From Candidatus Altimarinota bacterium (GTDB lineage Bacteria; Cyanobacteriota; Cyanobacteriia; Cyanobacteriales; Microcystaceae): a DNA stretch of 64,000 nt. The notes under the pieces were generated by a model. The model was not told the origin of the DNA and did not search any database. It saw only the letters and a program-made list of their open reading frames with translations. Shown one piece after another: positions 27,414 through 36,443 of the stretch (the first letter of the stretch is position 1; every line of letters begins with the position of its first letter). Made by a program: the position numbers and the translations under genes. Location of the stretch: the NCBI GenBank assembly GCA_012031035.1, contig JAAUUT010000001.1:1-64000 (forward strand). The letters are read 5' to 3'.

Positions 27414-28856
27414 ATGCCATTTACCGTTAATCCGATTAAATTTGGTACCGATGGCTGGCGAGGTGTCATTGCCGCCGATTTTACCTTTGAGAGAGTGTCG
27501 AAGCTTGCCCCGCTAGCCGCTCATGTTTTAGCCGATAATTATGGGGGGGCAGAACGAGAGCGCTGCATTGTTGTAGGCTACGATCGCCGCTTCATGTCGG
27601 AGGATTTTGCTAAAGTGGCAGCCGAAGCTATCTGCGAGGCAGGATTCGATGTTTTACTCTCCGAATCCTACGCGCCGACTCCCGCCTTTAGTTGGGCGGC
27701 TAAAACTCAAAATGCCCTGGGCGCGATCGTGATTACTGCCAGCCATAATCCCGCTAAATATTCAGGATTCAAGGTAAAAGGCGCTTTTGGCGGTTCGGTA
27801 TCGCCGGAAGTGACTCAACAAATCGAAGATTTACTCTCCAAAAATGTGCGCCATGGCGCACAAAATGGCACGATAACGTCTTTCGACCCCTGGGCGAGTT
27901 ATTGCGAGGGGTTGCAGGTTAAGGTGAACATTGAGAGGATTAAAGAGGCGATCGCATCTGGAAAACTCAAGGTATTTGCCGATGTCATGCACGGTGCGGC
28001 AGCGTCTGGATTGGAGCGATTGTTAAATTGCCCGATTCAAGAAATCAATGGGGATCGCGATCCGCTTTTTGAAGGGGGAGCGCCAGAACCTTTACCCCGC
28101 TATCTACCCAAGTTATTTGAAGCAATTAAAACCGATGCCAAAGGCGGAGGAACTCATCTAAGAGTCGGGTTGGTTTTTGACGGAGATAGCGATCGCATCG
28201 CGGCTGTAGACGGACAAGGAAACTTTCTCAGTTCTCAGGTACTCATTCCCGTTTTAATCGAGCATTTAGCCACTCGCAAAGGCATGACGGGAGAAATTGT
28301 TAAAACGGTTAGCGGTTCCGATTTAATTCCTCGTTTGGCTAAACTCTACAATCTCTCGGTTTTTGAAACGCCTATCGGTTACAAATATATCGCCGATCGC
28401 ATGTTAACTACTCCAGTCCTCGTCGGGGGAGAAGAGTCGGGAGGAATTGGCTATGGAACTCATATTCCCGAACGCGATGCCTTATTATCAGCGTTATACG
28501 TCCTCGAAGCGATCGTTGAGTCAGGACAAGATTTGAGCGATGCTTACGCTCAACTACAAGATAAAACTGAATTTCACTCAGCTTACGATCGCATCGACCT
28601 GCCTTTGGCTAGCATGGAGGTACGCAATAAACTCGTGCATCGCCTCGATAGCGAACCGCTCAAAGAAATTGCAGGACAGTCGGTTGTCGATTGTTTGGCA
28701 GTAGATGGGTATAAATATCGTCTCGCCGATAACAGTTGGTTGTTGATTCGCTTTAGCGGAACCGAACCCGTTTTGCGTCTCTATTGCGAAGCAGCCACCC
28801 CGATGCAGGTTCGTCAAACCCTCAATTGGGCAAACGATTGGGCAAATGCCGTTTAA
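27414..28856 (+). CDS. Phosphoglucomutase/phosphomannomutase family protein
   Basis: 480 residues from the ATG at 27414, where the family's N-terminus begins (INPIKFGTDGWRG-type). The frame is open 38 codons further upstream, but that part overlaps the previous gene and is not family-like. Four alpha-D-phosphohexomutase domains are visible: FGTDGWRG, the active-site serine loop TASHNP, metal loop DGDSDR, sugar loop GGEESGG and phosphate loop RFSGTEPVLRLY. It interconverts hexose-1- and -6-phosphate. Glucose versus mannose specificity cannot be decided; it could feed glycogen or the sugar nucleotides used by the glycosyltransferases. Confidence 0.9.
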   Translation: MPFTVNPIKFGTDGWRGVIAADFTFERVSKLAPLAAHVLADNYGGAERERCIVVGYDRRFMSEDFAKVAAEAICEAGFDVLLSESYAPTPAFSWAAKTQNALGAIVITASHNPAKYSGFKVKGAFGGSVSPEVTQQIEDLLSKNVRHGAQNGTITSFDPWASYCEGLQVKVNIERIKEAIASGKLKVFADVMHGAAASGLERLLNCPIQEINGDRDPLFEGGAPEPLPRYLPKLFEAIKTDAKGGGTHLRVGLVFDGDSDRIAAVDGQGNFLSSQVLIPVLIEHLATRKGMTGEIVKTVSGSDLIPRLAKLYNLSVFETPIGYKYIADRMLTTPVLVGGEESGGIGYGTHIPERDALLSALYVLEAIVESGQDLSDAYAQLQDKTEFHSAYDRIDLPLASMEVRNKLVHRLDSEPLKEIAGQSVVDCLAVDGYKYRLADNSWLLIRFSGTEPVLRLYCEAATPMQVRQTLNWANDWANAV

Positions 28857-28955
28857 CAGTTATTAGTAATTCAGAAGTTCAGGAAACTGATGGCTGTTAA
28901 TAAACTCTCAAAGAGGGAGTAATATTTACTTCTGACTTCCATTACTGATAACTGA

Positions 28956-29984
28956 TTACTGATTACTGGTCGCGGTTAAAGCTCCTCCACAACTCGAACC
29001 GCTTCCAGCAGTACACCCATAACAAAAGGCTGCTGTTTGTATTTCTTGAATTAGATCGAGCGTTCCTTTTTCTAGGATTTTTGCTACCGTTAAAGTCTCT
29101 CCATTAGGCAATTTTGCAGGGAGATTTTCCATTTGATTAAAATCGCAATCGTAAACGTTACCTAAATAATCAATTGATAGTTGATTGCGACACATTAAAT
29201 AAGAAACAGTATTGGCGTTGTAGTAATCCTCTAAAAATTTTAGATAGGGAACATATAAATGTTTGTCTTTAAGATAATTTTTCACTCGACCAATTGGTAA
29301 GTTGGTAATCGTAAATAAATGATTGAAAACAATTTCAAAATTTGTTTCTAAGTATTGTTTATAATCTTGTTCTAGCTTAACTTGATTGGGAGTTAGAGAA
29401 AAATTGTTATTCCTTGGTACTTGAGGATTGTAGACCAAATCTAAAATAAGGTTAGGATCTTGACCATAACCGAGTTCGTTTAATCTCGCGATCGCCTTAA
29501 TAGAAGCTTGATAAACTCCAACACCTCTTTGTTTATTGACATTATCTTCTAAATAACAGGGAAGCGAGGCAATAACTCTTAATTGTTGCTTGGCAAAATA
29601 TTCGGGCAATTCTTCATAACCCAATTCAAAAAAAATTGTTAAATTTGACCTAACAATAACTTCTTTTCCTGCTTGTTTTGCTGCTTCTACTAGCGGTTTA
29701 AACCCATAATTCATTTCGGGTGCGCCGCCAGTTAAATCCACTGTTGTTATTTGAGGAAATCGCTCAATTAGTTCGATGAGTTGCTGGCAGATTTCCTGAG
29801 ATAATTCTTCTGTGCGTTTTGGACTAGCTTCCACATGACAATGATTGCAAGCCAGATTACATCGCTTTCCTAAGTTAATTTGTAAAATGGTGATTTCGTG
29901 CTTAGTTAAAGAGCGATCGAGTTTTTGATGAAATGGAGTAATTTCTGATAAAGATAGTTGATTAGTAGGTAATAATTGAGTCAT
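28956..29984 (-). CDS. arsS: Arsenosugar biosynthesis radical SAM protein ArsS
   Basis: 342 residues. A radical-SAM [4Fe-4S] motif C-x3-C-x2-C at Cys42, Cys46, Cys49 (RCNLACNHCHVEASP) is followed by DLTGGAPEMNYGF. The C-terminal half matches the DUF3641-type domain of ArsS, with LMCRNQLSIDYLGNVYDCDFNQM and a second cysteine cluster (CYGCTAGSGSSCGG). ArsS supplies the deoxyadenosyl group added to dimethylarsenite on the way to arsenosugars. It lies 107 bases downstream of arsM on the same strand. Its last codons run into a heptamer repeat (ACTGATT). Confidence 0.88.
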   Translation of the reverse strand: MTQLLPTNQLSLSEITPFHQKLDRSLTKHEITILQINLGKRCNLACNHCHVEASPKRTEELSQEICQQLIELIERFPQITTVDLTGGAPEMNYGFKPLVEAAKQAGKEVIVRSNLTIFFELGYEELPEYFAKQQLRVIASLPCYLEDNVNKQRGVGVYQASIKAIARLNELGYGQDPNLILDLVYNPQVPRNNNFSLTPNQVKLEQDYKQYLETNFEIVFNHLFTITNLPIGRVKNYLKDKHLYVPYLKFLEDYYNANTVSYLMCRNQLSIDYLGNVYDCDFNQMENLPAKLPNGETLTVAKILEKGTLDLIQEIQTAAFCYGCTAGSGSSCGGALTATSNQ

Positions 29985-30091
29985 TGATTAGTTTGAGTAG
30001 ATGCCAAATTCTATAAACTCAACAGAGAAAAAATACACTGATTATAAAATCCTCTGTGCGTTTCTGTGTGAGATAAAACAAAGAAACTAAA

Positions 30092-31297
30092 TTAACAACA
30101 TTCTCCTGGACTACAACAAGCAGCATCATTGTTAATTTCGGTAAGATGATAATTGAATTCTTTAGTTTCTTTTGGATGGCGAATAGCCTTACTTTTACAG
30201 CTAAATTGTTCTGCTTCTTCTAGAGGAATATCTTGATAAGGAGGAACGGGAATAATATCTTTAACATAGGGGCTATTAGAATTAGTTAAAATGTTATAGG
30301 TTTTGTCACAAACTGCCATTCTTTCTCCTCGACAAAAGATATGTCCGTCATCATCTTGCACTTGTTTCCAAGCCCCTTTGTAGATAATTGATTGTTTGCG
30401 TTCCAAGCAAGGCCCTTCTTTTCCTTTAAATGCACGAACAACAACCGAGCGAAATTCAATTCCATCAATTGTTTGCCAAGGAGTTTCTTCACGTTTGAGG
30501 ATTTCAATCCCATAAAATCCTGCTTCCTCAAACATTTTGAGAAACAGATCTTCTCGAAATGCTCCAGAGATACAACCGCTCCAAAGTTCGGGATCTTTGA
30601 GTATTTCTGGGGTGGGATCTTCATCGCAGACGATATCAGAAATAACGGCTCTTCCCCCTCGTTTGAGAACGCGATAAATCTCTTTAAATAGCTTTTCTTT
30701 ATCTTGAGGGCGAACTAAATTAAGAACGCAATTAGAAATGACAACATCGATACTATTATCGGGAATTAAAGGAGATTCATTGCGGATGCGATCGCATTCT
30801 ATTTCAAATTGATTTAATTGCGCGATCGCGTTTATAGGATTCTCTTGCAACCAAGCTTCTACTTTTTCTAAATCTAACTTAAGATCTTGAATTTTTCCTT
30901 TGACAAATTTCGTATTACAATATCCGACCTTATCGGCAATTTGTTGTTGATATTTTCTAGCCAGTGCCAGCATTTCATCATTAAAATCAACTCCAAGGAC
31001 GTTTCCCGTTACTCCTACTTTCTGGGACAGAATATAACAATTTTTCCCCGCACCCGAACCCAGATCTAAAATAGTTTCGCCCTCTAAAACATAGCGAGTA
31101 GGATCGCCACAGCCATAATCTTTATCAATAATTTCTTGGGGCAGAAGATCCAAATAATTTCCTTCATATTCGGTCGGACAGCATAAGCTAGGTTCTTGCT
31201 GTTTTGCCCCTGCTTGATAGCGTTCTAAAACTGCCTTTTCGATATCGTAAGCTGCTGCGGTAGAAGTCTGTTGTTGAGAGCGTGCGTTTTCAGTCAC
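30092..31297 (-). CDS. arsM: Arsenite S-adenosylmethionine methyltransferase ArsM (arsenosugar type)
   Basis: 401 residues. SAM site DLGSGAGKN (78-86) and LGVDFNDEML. Cysteines expected to bind As(III) include Cys63 (YGCGDP), Cys190 (SNCVLNL) and Cys242 (SGCISGAF). The C-terminal extension of ~110 residues (IYKGAWKQVQDDDGHIF, ending AACCSPGECC) marks the longer form that pairs with ArsS. It methylates arsenite in the cytoplasm; the product goes to ArsS. The start is GTG at 31297. No arsR or arsB is adjacent. Confidence 0.9.
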   Translation of the reverse strand: MTENARSQQQTSTAAAYDIEKAVLERYQAGAKQQEPSLCCPTEYEGNYLDLLPQEIIDKDYGCGDPTRYVLEGETILDLGSGAGKNCYILSQKVGVTGNVLGVDFNDEMLALARKYQQQIADKVGYCNTKFVKGKIQDLKLDLEKVEAWLQENPINAIAQLNQFEIECDRIRNESPLIPDNSIDVVISNCVLNLVRPQDKEKLFKEIYRVLKRGGRAVISDIVCDEDPTPEILKDPELWSGCISGAFREDLFLKMFEEAGFYGIEILKREETPWQTIDGIEFRSVVVRAFKGKEGPCLERKQSIIYKGAWKQVQDDDGHIFCRGERMAVCDKTYNILTNSNSPYVKDIIPVPPYQDIPLEEAEQFSCKSKAIRHPKETKEFNYHLTEINNDAACCSPGECC

Positions 31298-31503
31298 AGA
31301 CGAGTTTCCTTTTTACTTTGATTACAATGAATTAAGAGAAAGTATAAGTGAAAGCTAAACTATTCCCAAATAACCTTAGATAGATTTAATAGTCATCAAT
31401 TATTTAACCTTAATTAATATCGAGTCAACCTGAGTTTTTTCTGAAAACTTGTTGAATGACAAAATTTAAAAAATAAACTTTTGAAGTTGAAAGCTAGAGA
31501 ATA

Positions 31504-32157
31504 ATGAGTAAATTAAGCAATATTACTATTATATTCTTGTTGACAAGGGCAATCGCAGTAACGCCTGTTTTTGCCCAACGAGATTTAGAGCGTCCTTCTT
31601 TTTTTAGAGACGGACAACAAACGATCGAACAAGAAATTCAAAGACTGGAGCGACAGAATTCTTCCGAACCAGGCGATCGACCCTCTTCACCGCTTACAAT
31701 CGATAGCAGACAATTACGGTGGCAAAAATTTATCTTTCGAGATGGAGGGTTTTCTCTGTGGATGCCAGAGGGAATGCAGAGCGAAGAAACTGTAACGCTA
31801 AATACAAGCGCAGGAGAATTAGAATTTAAAGTCTTTGCCACTCATCCAAAACCCTATAGATTTCTAGCAGCTTATTCTAAGCTACTCGATCGCGTCCCAA
31901 ACCAAGAAACCCTTCTAGATTCAATCGGCGATGGTATTATCGCTAAAATGAATTTTAAATTAAAAAGCGATCGCGCGATCGCTTGGCAGCAATATACAGG
32001 CAAACAATTAAATCTCCAAGGAGAAGATGAAACGATTATCTACAGAATGTACTTAATCGGACAGAGAGTTTACCTCCTCGCCGTCGGACAAAAAAGTGTT
32101 GAGGAAGTATCGTCCGAAGCTATTAACTTCTTTGATTCCTTTCAATTGTTAGAGTAG
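31504..32157 (+). CDS. Secreted protein of unknown function
   Basis: 217 residues with a signal peptide (LSNITIIFLLTRAIAVTPVFA, likely cut after A24). A low-complexity linker with QEIQRLERQ follows, then a C-terminal alpha/beta domain: FRDGGFSLWMPEGM, FLAAYSKLLDRVP, AWQQYTGKQLNL and MYLIGQRVYLLAVGQ. The pattern resembles small cyanobacterial periplasmic proteins that I cannot tie to a function. It lies 25 bases before a GUN4-domain gene on the same strand. Confidence 0.65.
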   Translation: MSKLSNITIIFLLTRAIAVTPVFAQRDLERPSFFRDGQQTIEQEIQRLERQNSSEPGDRPSSPLTIDSRQLRWQKFIFRDGGFSLWMPEGMQSEETVTLNTSAGELEFKVFATHPKPYRFLAAYSKLLDRVPNQETLLDSIGDGIIAKMNFKLKSDRAIAWQQYTGKQLNLQGEDETIIYRMYLIGQRVYLLAVGQKSVEEVSSEAINFFDSFQLLE

Positions 32158-32182
32158 TGAAAAGCCAATCTAACTGTGCCTT

Positions 32183-32758
32183 ATGTCACCAGAACTCGAA
32201 TCGGAAATTCTCTCGCGACTAACTCAACTAGAAACGACATTTTCAGAAAGATTATCGCGTCTGGAAGAGGAATACAAAGAAATACGATTATTACTGCCCG
32301 ATTTATATCGATATGGTAAACTACAAGCCTTGTTAGCAGCAGGTCGGTGGCAAGAAGCCGATGCAGAAACCACTAGAGTAATGGAAGAAGTAGCAGGAGG
32401 CGAACCAGAAACCCATTGCAGTCCAGAAGACATGAACAGTTATTGCTGCAATAGCGCCCGCATAATCGATCGCCTTTGGAGACAATACAGCCAAGAGCGT
32501 TTTGGCTTTAGCATTCAGCTACATCTCTATCATGGCATGGGAGGAAATATAGATACTCTCAGGGCATACAATAACGAGATTTTAACTCGCTTGGGCGAGC
32601 AAATAGGTTGGTATCGCGAGAAAAGATGGTTAAACGCCAATGAATTTGATTATTCTTCCCTAGAAACTGGCAGTCTTCCCGGTTATTGCTGGTATTCTCC
32701 CTATAGACCCAAGATGGCACATTGTTTTTTGATGCGATTAATCGGTTGCGGATTGTAA
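32183..32758 (+). CDS. GUN4-domain protein
   Basis: 191 residues. An N-terminal coiled coil (ILSRLTQLETTFSERLSRLEEEY, about 8-38) precedes a GUN4 domain (about 45-185): LQALLAAGRWQEADAETTRVM, IDRLWRQYSQERFGFSIQL and PGYCWYSPYRP. Canonical Gun4 binds protoporphyrin and Mg-protoporphyrin and stimulates Mg-chelatase. This one has divergent cysteine-rich stretches (SYCCNSARI), so it is probably a paralogue rather than the main gun4 gene. Confidence 0.75.
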   Translation: MSPELESEILSRLTQLETTFSERLSRLEEEYKEIRLLLPDLYRYGKLQALLAAGRWQEADAETTRVMEEVAGGEPETHCSPEDMNSYCCNSARIIDRLWRQYSQERFGFSIQLHLYHGMGGNIDTLRAYNNEILTRLGEQIGWYREKRWLNANEFDYSSLETGSLPGYCWYSPYRPKMAHCFLMRLIGCGL

Positions 32759-32828
32759 CAATGAAAGTTGACAATTCCATTGCTATCCTGAAGACAGTCG
32801 CCCTGCTATGATATCTGTTCCTCCTCTT

Positions 32829-34010
32829 ATGAACAAAACTCCAGTACGTATTTGCATTCTTGGTGGCGGGTTCGGAGGTCTTTATACTGCCTTGCGCCTC
32901 AGCCAGTTACCGTGGGAAAATTCCCATCAACCCGAAATTATTCTCATCGATAAAAGCGATCGCTTTCTCTTTTCTCCCTTACTCTACGAATTACTCACGG
33001 GAGAACTGCAAACTTGGGAGATTGCCCCACCTTTTGAAGAATTACTCGCAGATACGGGAATTTTATTTAAGCAAGCGTGCGTCAATGGGATCGATATCGA
33101 AGCGAAAGAAGTACAACTCGATAATGCTCCCAACATCAACTACGATTATTTAGTCGTAGCAGTCGGCGGCAAAACGCCTCTAGATATCGTTCCAGGTGCA
33201 AAAGACCATGCAATTCCTTTTCGGACGCTCCAGGATGCCTATCGCCTCTCAGAACGCCTTAGAATATTAGAACAGTCTAAGACCGAGAAAATCCGCATCG
33301 CGATCGCGGGGGGCGGTTACAGTGGCGTTGAGTTAGCCTGTAAATTAGCAGATCGCTTGGGTTCGAGGGGTCGCCTGCGGCTGATCGAACGGACAGAATC
33401 AATTCTTAACACCTCTCCAGAATTTAACCGAGAAACAGCCAAAAAAGCCCTAGAAAAACGACTGGTATGGCTGGATTTAGAAACCGAAATCGAATCAATT
33501 ACTTCAGATACTATCTCTCTACTCTACAAAGGACAAGTCGATCCCATTCCGGTAGATTTAGTGCTGTGGACGGTAGGAACTCAAGTTTCCGAATGGATTC
33601 AAAAACTTCCCCTCGATCGTGACAAGCGCGGGTTGCTGACGACCAATGCTATGTTACAAGCAAGCGACAATCCCGAAATTTATGCGCTTGGCGATGTTGC
33701 TGACTGTCGAGACGCGACCGGACAAAAAGTCCCCGCCACCGCTCAATCTGCCTTTCAACAGTCGGATTACTGTGCTTGGAATCTTTGGGCTTCAATTAAC
33801 CAAAAACCACTCTTGCCGTTTCGCTATCAATCTTTCGGAGAAATGATGGCTTTAGGAATCGATAGTGCCACCATTAGCGGTATGGGGGTGAAATTAGAAG
33901 GAATGCCCGCTTATCTTCTCCGTCGCTTGCTTTATCTCTATCGTCTCCCAACCCTAAAACACCAACTCACCGTTGGATTGAATTGGATAACTCAACCGCT
34001 TATTCAGTGA
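32829..34010 (+). CDS. Type II NAD(P)H dehydrogenase (NDH-2)
   Basis: About 393 residues from the ATG at 32829 (the frame also opens at 32808). FAD-binding ICILGGGFGGLYTALRL at the N-terminus, second nucleotide fold IAIAGGGYSGVELACKLADRL around 160-180, and the FAD-contact ALGDVADCRD near 290. C-terminal amphipathic region with PLIQ at the end. NDH-2 passes electrons from NAD(P)H to plastoquinone without pumping protons and is peripheral to the membrane. Cyanobacteria carry several copies; which one this is cannot be told. Confidence 0.88.
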   Translation: MNKTPVRICILGGGFGGLYTALRLSQLPWENSHQPEIILIDKSDRFLFSPLLYELLTGELQTWEIAPPFEELLADTGILFKQACVNGIDIEAKEVQLDNAPNINYDYLVVAVGGKTPLDIVPGAKDHAIPFRTLQDAYRLSERLRILEQSKTEKIRIAIAGGGYSGVELACKLADRLGSRGRLRLIERTESILNTSPEFNRETAKKALEKRLVWLDLETEIESITSDTISLLYKGQVDPIPVDLVLWTVGTQVSEWIQKLPLDRDKRGLLTTNAMLQASDNPEIYALGDVADCRDATGQKVPATAQSAFQQSDYCAWNLWASINQKPLLPFRYQSFGEMMALGIDSATISGMGVKLEGMPAYLLRRLLYLYRLPTLKHQLTVGLNWITQPLIQ

Positions 34011-34031
34011 CCAGTTATCAGTAATTGGTAG

Positions 34032-34051
34032 AGACGCGATATATCGCGTCT
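34032..34051. repeat. Perfect 20-bp palindrome AGACGCGATATATCGCGTCT
   Basis: It is identical to the palindrome at 46674-46693 and lies 22 bases after the NDH-2 stop. It looks like a dispersed REP-type element and could fold in RNA as a terminator-like hairpin. Confidence 0.75.
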
Positions 34052-34121
34052 GTACATTTAGTTATCAGTGAATAAAAGGCAACAGGCAACAGGGAATGGA
34101 GTAAAAAGAATTTATAGATTT

Positions 34122-34202
34122 TCTCCCTTGTCTCCCTTGTCTCCCTTGTCTCCCTTGTCCTCCTTGTCCTCCTTGTCTCCCTTGTCTCCCTTGTCTCCCT
34201 TG
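34122..34202. repeat. Nine tandem copies of a 9-bp unit (TCTCCCTTG)
   Basis: 81 bases of TCTCCCTTG with two variant TCCTCCTTG units in the middle. It ends 16 bases before the HAD gene start. Related units occur on the other strand at about 46614-46640 and 50712-50774. Confidence 0.9.
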
Positions 34203-34218
34203 TCGAACGTAGGACGCT

Positions 34219-34869
34219 ATGACCAACCAACCTAAAGTGATATTTTTAGATGCAGGCGGAACCTTGTTTGGGGTGAAAGGAAGCGTTGGCGAAATTTATG
34301 GCGCGATCGCGCGTCAAGCAGGCGTTGAGGTATTGCCATCTCTGCTTGACGAAGCCTTTATCCAAAGCTTCAAAGCTTCTTCTTCCCTCGCATTTGAGGA
34401 GGTTGATGCTGCCAAACTTAGCGAACTAGAGTATCAATGGTGGCGGGCGATCGCAGAAGAAACGTTTGCTAAAGCAGGCGTTCTAGAGTGCTTTTCTGAC
34501 TTTAATGCTTTTTTTAGCCAACTCTACGCTTATTTTGCGACATCCGAACCGTGGTACGTCTATCCCGATGTTCTTCTTGCTTTGCAAGGCTGGCGGCAAC
34601 AAGGCATTCCATTAGGTATCATTTCTAATTTTGATAGTCGTATTTATTTAATTCTAGAAAGCTTGCAACTGGCAGATTTTTTTAGTAGTGTTACAATCTC
34701 TTCCGAAGCAGGCTCAGCCAAACCCCAAAGCCAAATATTCATCGCCGCACTCAAAAAACATAACTGTTTTGCCCAAGAAGCATGGCATATTGGCGATAGC
34801 CTAAGAGAAGACTATCAAGGCGCTAAAGCAGCAGGACTAAAACCGTTCCTGATTAAACGAACGCTTTAG
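34219..34869 (+). CDS. HAD-family hydrolase
   Basis: 216 residues. HAD motif I IFLDAGGTLFG (8-18), motif II ISNFDSR, motif III Lys in SAKPQSQIF and motif IV HIGDSLREDYQGAKAAG. The helical cap between I and II is that of subclass I (haloacid dehalogenase / phosphoglycolate-phosphatase-like). The first motif has DAGGT rather than DxDGT, so the second aspartate of the usual pair is missing. This is seen in some plant and cyanobacterial HDHD3-like members. Substrate unknown. Confidence 0.82.
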   Translation: MTNQPKVIFLDAGGTLFGVKGSVGEIYGAIARQAGVEVLPSLLDEAFIQSFKASSSLAFEEVDAAKLSELEYQWWRAIAEETFAKAGVLECFSDFNAFFSQLYAYFATSEPWYVYPDVLLALQGWRQQGIPLGIISNFDSRIYLILESLQLADFFSSVTISSEAGSAKPQSQIFIAALKKHNCFAQEAWHIGDSLREDYQGAKAAGLKPFLIKRTL

Positions 34870-35079
34870 TGATTTTTCTATTATTATGAGATTTATTTAT
34901 CGATCGTCTCTGTTACTTTTTCAAAAAGTTTGGGGAACAATAATAACAGTAATCTTTCGTAGAGATTGCTCATTGGGTGATGCGTCCATCAGAACCTAGC
35001 TTAAGATCGCAAGAAGGTGGTAGCAACCTAGGAACAGTTACTAATAAATATTGCCTTGTACACATTGGGAGAAATTGCC

Positions 35080-35994
35080 TTGGATGCCGCAAATCAGCAA
35101 AAAATTCTTGGCTACTTTATCGAAGAAGCCAAAGAACACCTTGAAACCCTCGAACGGGGTATACTGGAACTGTCTTCAGTAATGGAAGATTCCGAACGAG
35201 TGAATGAAATGTTTCGGGCTGCCCATTCGATCAAAGGTGGAGCCGCGATGCTAGGTTATGGCAGTATCCAGAAAACCGCCCATCGTTTAGAAGATGCTTT
35301 TAAAATTCTTAAAGACCAAACAATAGCAGTCGATCGCAATCTAGAATCTTTGTTCCTATCGGGATATGATGTTCTTCAAGATTTAGTCGAACACTTACAA
35401 AGTCCGATGGGACTTCAACCCGAAGAAGCCGACGCGATCGTTTTACGGGCCGAGCCAAAATTTGTTGAATTACAAGATTATTTAAAACAATTACTCGGTG
35501 GAGCCGTTACCCTCGATAGAGAAGAGGAGCCAGTCATCCGCACTGCCCCAAGAGTATCGCTTGCACCCCAGGTCAAAAATGCTCTCATGCAGATGTTACA
35601 GTTGTTTAAGCAACAAGATAATCCAGTGACTCGCCAGCAACTTCAAAAAGCTTGCGTCAGCCTAGCGCAACTCTCTCCAGCAGAGCAAGGCTGGCAAAAG
35701 CTACTAAAAGCTGCTCAAACGGCGCTTGCTAATCCCAAACATCCCTATCGCGTTCTTGCTCCCGTTATCATTAAGGAAGTCAAGCAGGGCGGCGATCTCG
35801 TCGAGATGGGTAAAGGTTCTCAAATTGGCATATCACCCGAACTGCAACAACTAATCAGCGCTCAAGCTCAAACACAGGCTCCACAACAAATTACTATTGT
35901 TTTAGAACCCCAAGCAGTAGCCAATACTTTGCTCAAAGCGTTCAACAAACAACAGATATCTCAGTTAGTCCAATTGTTAAGTACGAGGAGTTAA
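35080..35994 (+). CDS. Histidine phosphotransfer (Hpt) domain protein
   Basis: About 304 residues. An N-terminal CheA-type Hpt domain (about 1-110) carries the phosphorylatable histidine in FRAAHSIKGGAAMLGYGSI. The rest (VKNALMQMLQLFKQQDNPVT onward) lacks kinase, P2 or response-regulator domains and seems to be an adaptor-specific region. It probably relays phosphate in a multistep two-component system with partners elsewhere. The start is taken as TTG at 35080, since GGGAGA at 35067-35072 lies seven bases before it; the frame has no upstream ATG. Confidence 0.75.
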   Translation: MDAANQQKILGYFIEEAKEHLETLERGILELSSVMEDSERVNEMFRAAHSIKGGAAMLGYGSIQKTAHRLEDAFKILKDQTIAVDRNLESLFLSGYDVLQDLVEHLQSPMGLQPEEADAIVLRAEPKFVELQDYLKQLLGGAVTLDREEEPVIRTAPRVSLAPQVKNALMQMLQLFKQQDNPVTRQQLQKACVSLAQLSPAEQGWQKLLKAAQTALANPKHPYRVLAPVIIKEVKQGGDLVEMGKGSQIGISPELQQLISAQAQTQAPQQITIVLEPQAVANTLLKAFNKQQISQLVQLLSTRS

Positions 35995-36121
35995 ATTTTC
36001 TATCGATAGCTAGAATAGTTTAGATAAGAATCTGCGCTTTAATTGGTTAAGTAGGAATTAAATTTAGTAGAAAGCAAAAGTTTAAGATTTCTACTGTAGA
36101 GAGATAAACAATTGACGAGCC

Positions 36122-36394
36122 GTGATTCCAATTCTTCGTAGCTTAATTCAAGCCGTACAACCCTTTCTAGTTGCTATTTGTTTTGCGATCGCTTGGAGTT
36201 TTACCATCTTACTTGGTTGGACGTTGTGGAGTACCGTCCGCGACACAACCGCTAGAGCCAAGCAAATGCACGAAATTCCTTGCCCAAACTGTCAGTTTTT
36301 TACGAACGACCACCGTCTTAAATGTACGGTTAACCCGATAACTGCCAACACCGAACAAGCGATCGATTGTTCCGATTACCGCTCAAATTTGTAG
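36122..36394 (+). CDS. Small single-span membrane protein
   Basis: 90 residues. One strong hydrophobic helix (VAICFAIAWSFTILLGWTLW, about 17-37), then a cytoplasmic tail with IPCPNCQFF and LKCTVNP, and a late Cys (AIDCSDY). The CPNCxFF...LKC pattern looks like a small metal or redox site, but I know no assigned function. Conserved-looking in cyanobacteria. GTG start at 36122; same strand as the cupin gene downstream. Confidence 0.6.
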   Translation: MIPILRSLIQAVQPFLVAICFAIAWSFTILLGWTLWSTVRDTTARAKQMHEIPCPNCQFFTNDHRLKCTVNPITANTEQAIDCSDYRSNL

Positions 36395-36443
36395 CGAGCA
36401 GCTTTTTCAGTTATCGGTAAACTAAATGACTTAATAACCAAGA

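Noticed and set aside
30286-30691. Frames overlapping arsM on both strands
   Set aside because: Cysteine- and lysine-rich shadows of the real coding frame, without ribosome sites.
34018-34230. Minus-strand frame coding Arg-Glu-Thr repeats
   Set aside because: It is just the translation of the TCTCCCTTG array and has no ribosome site or homologue character.
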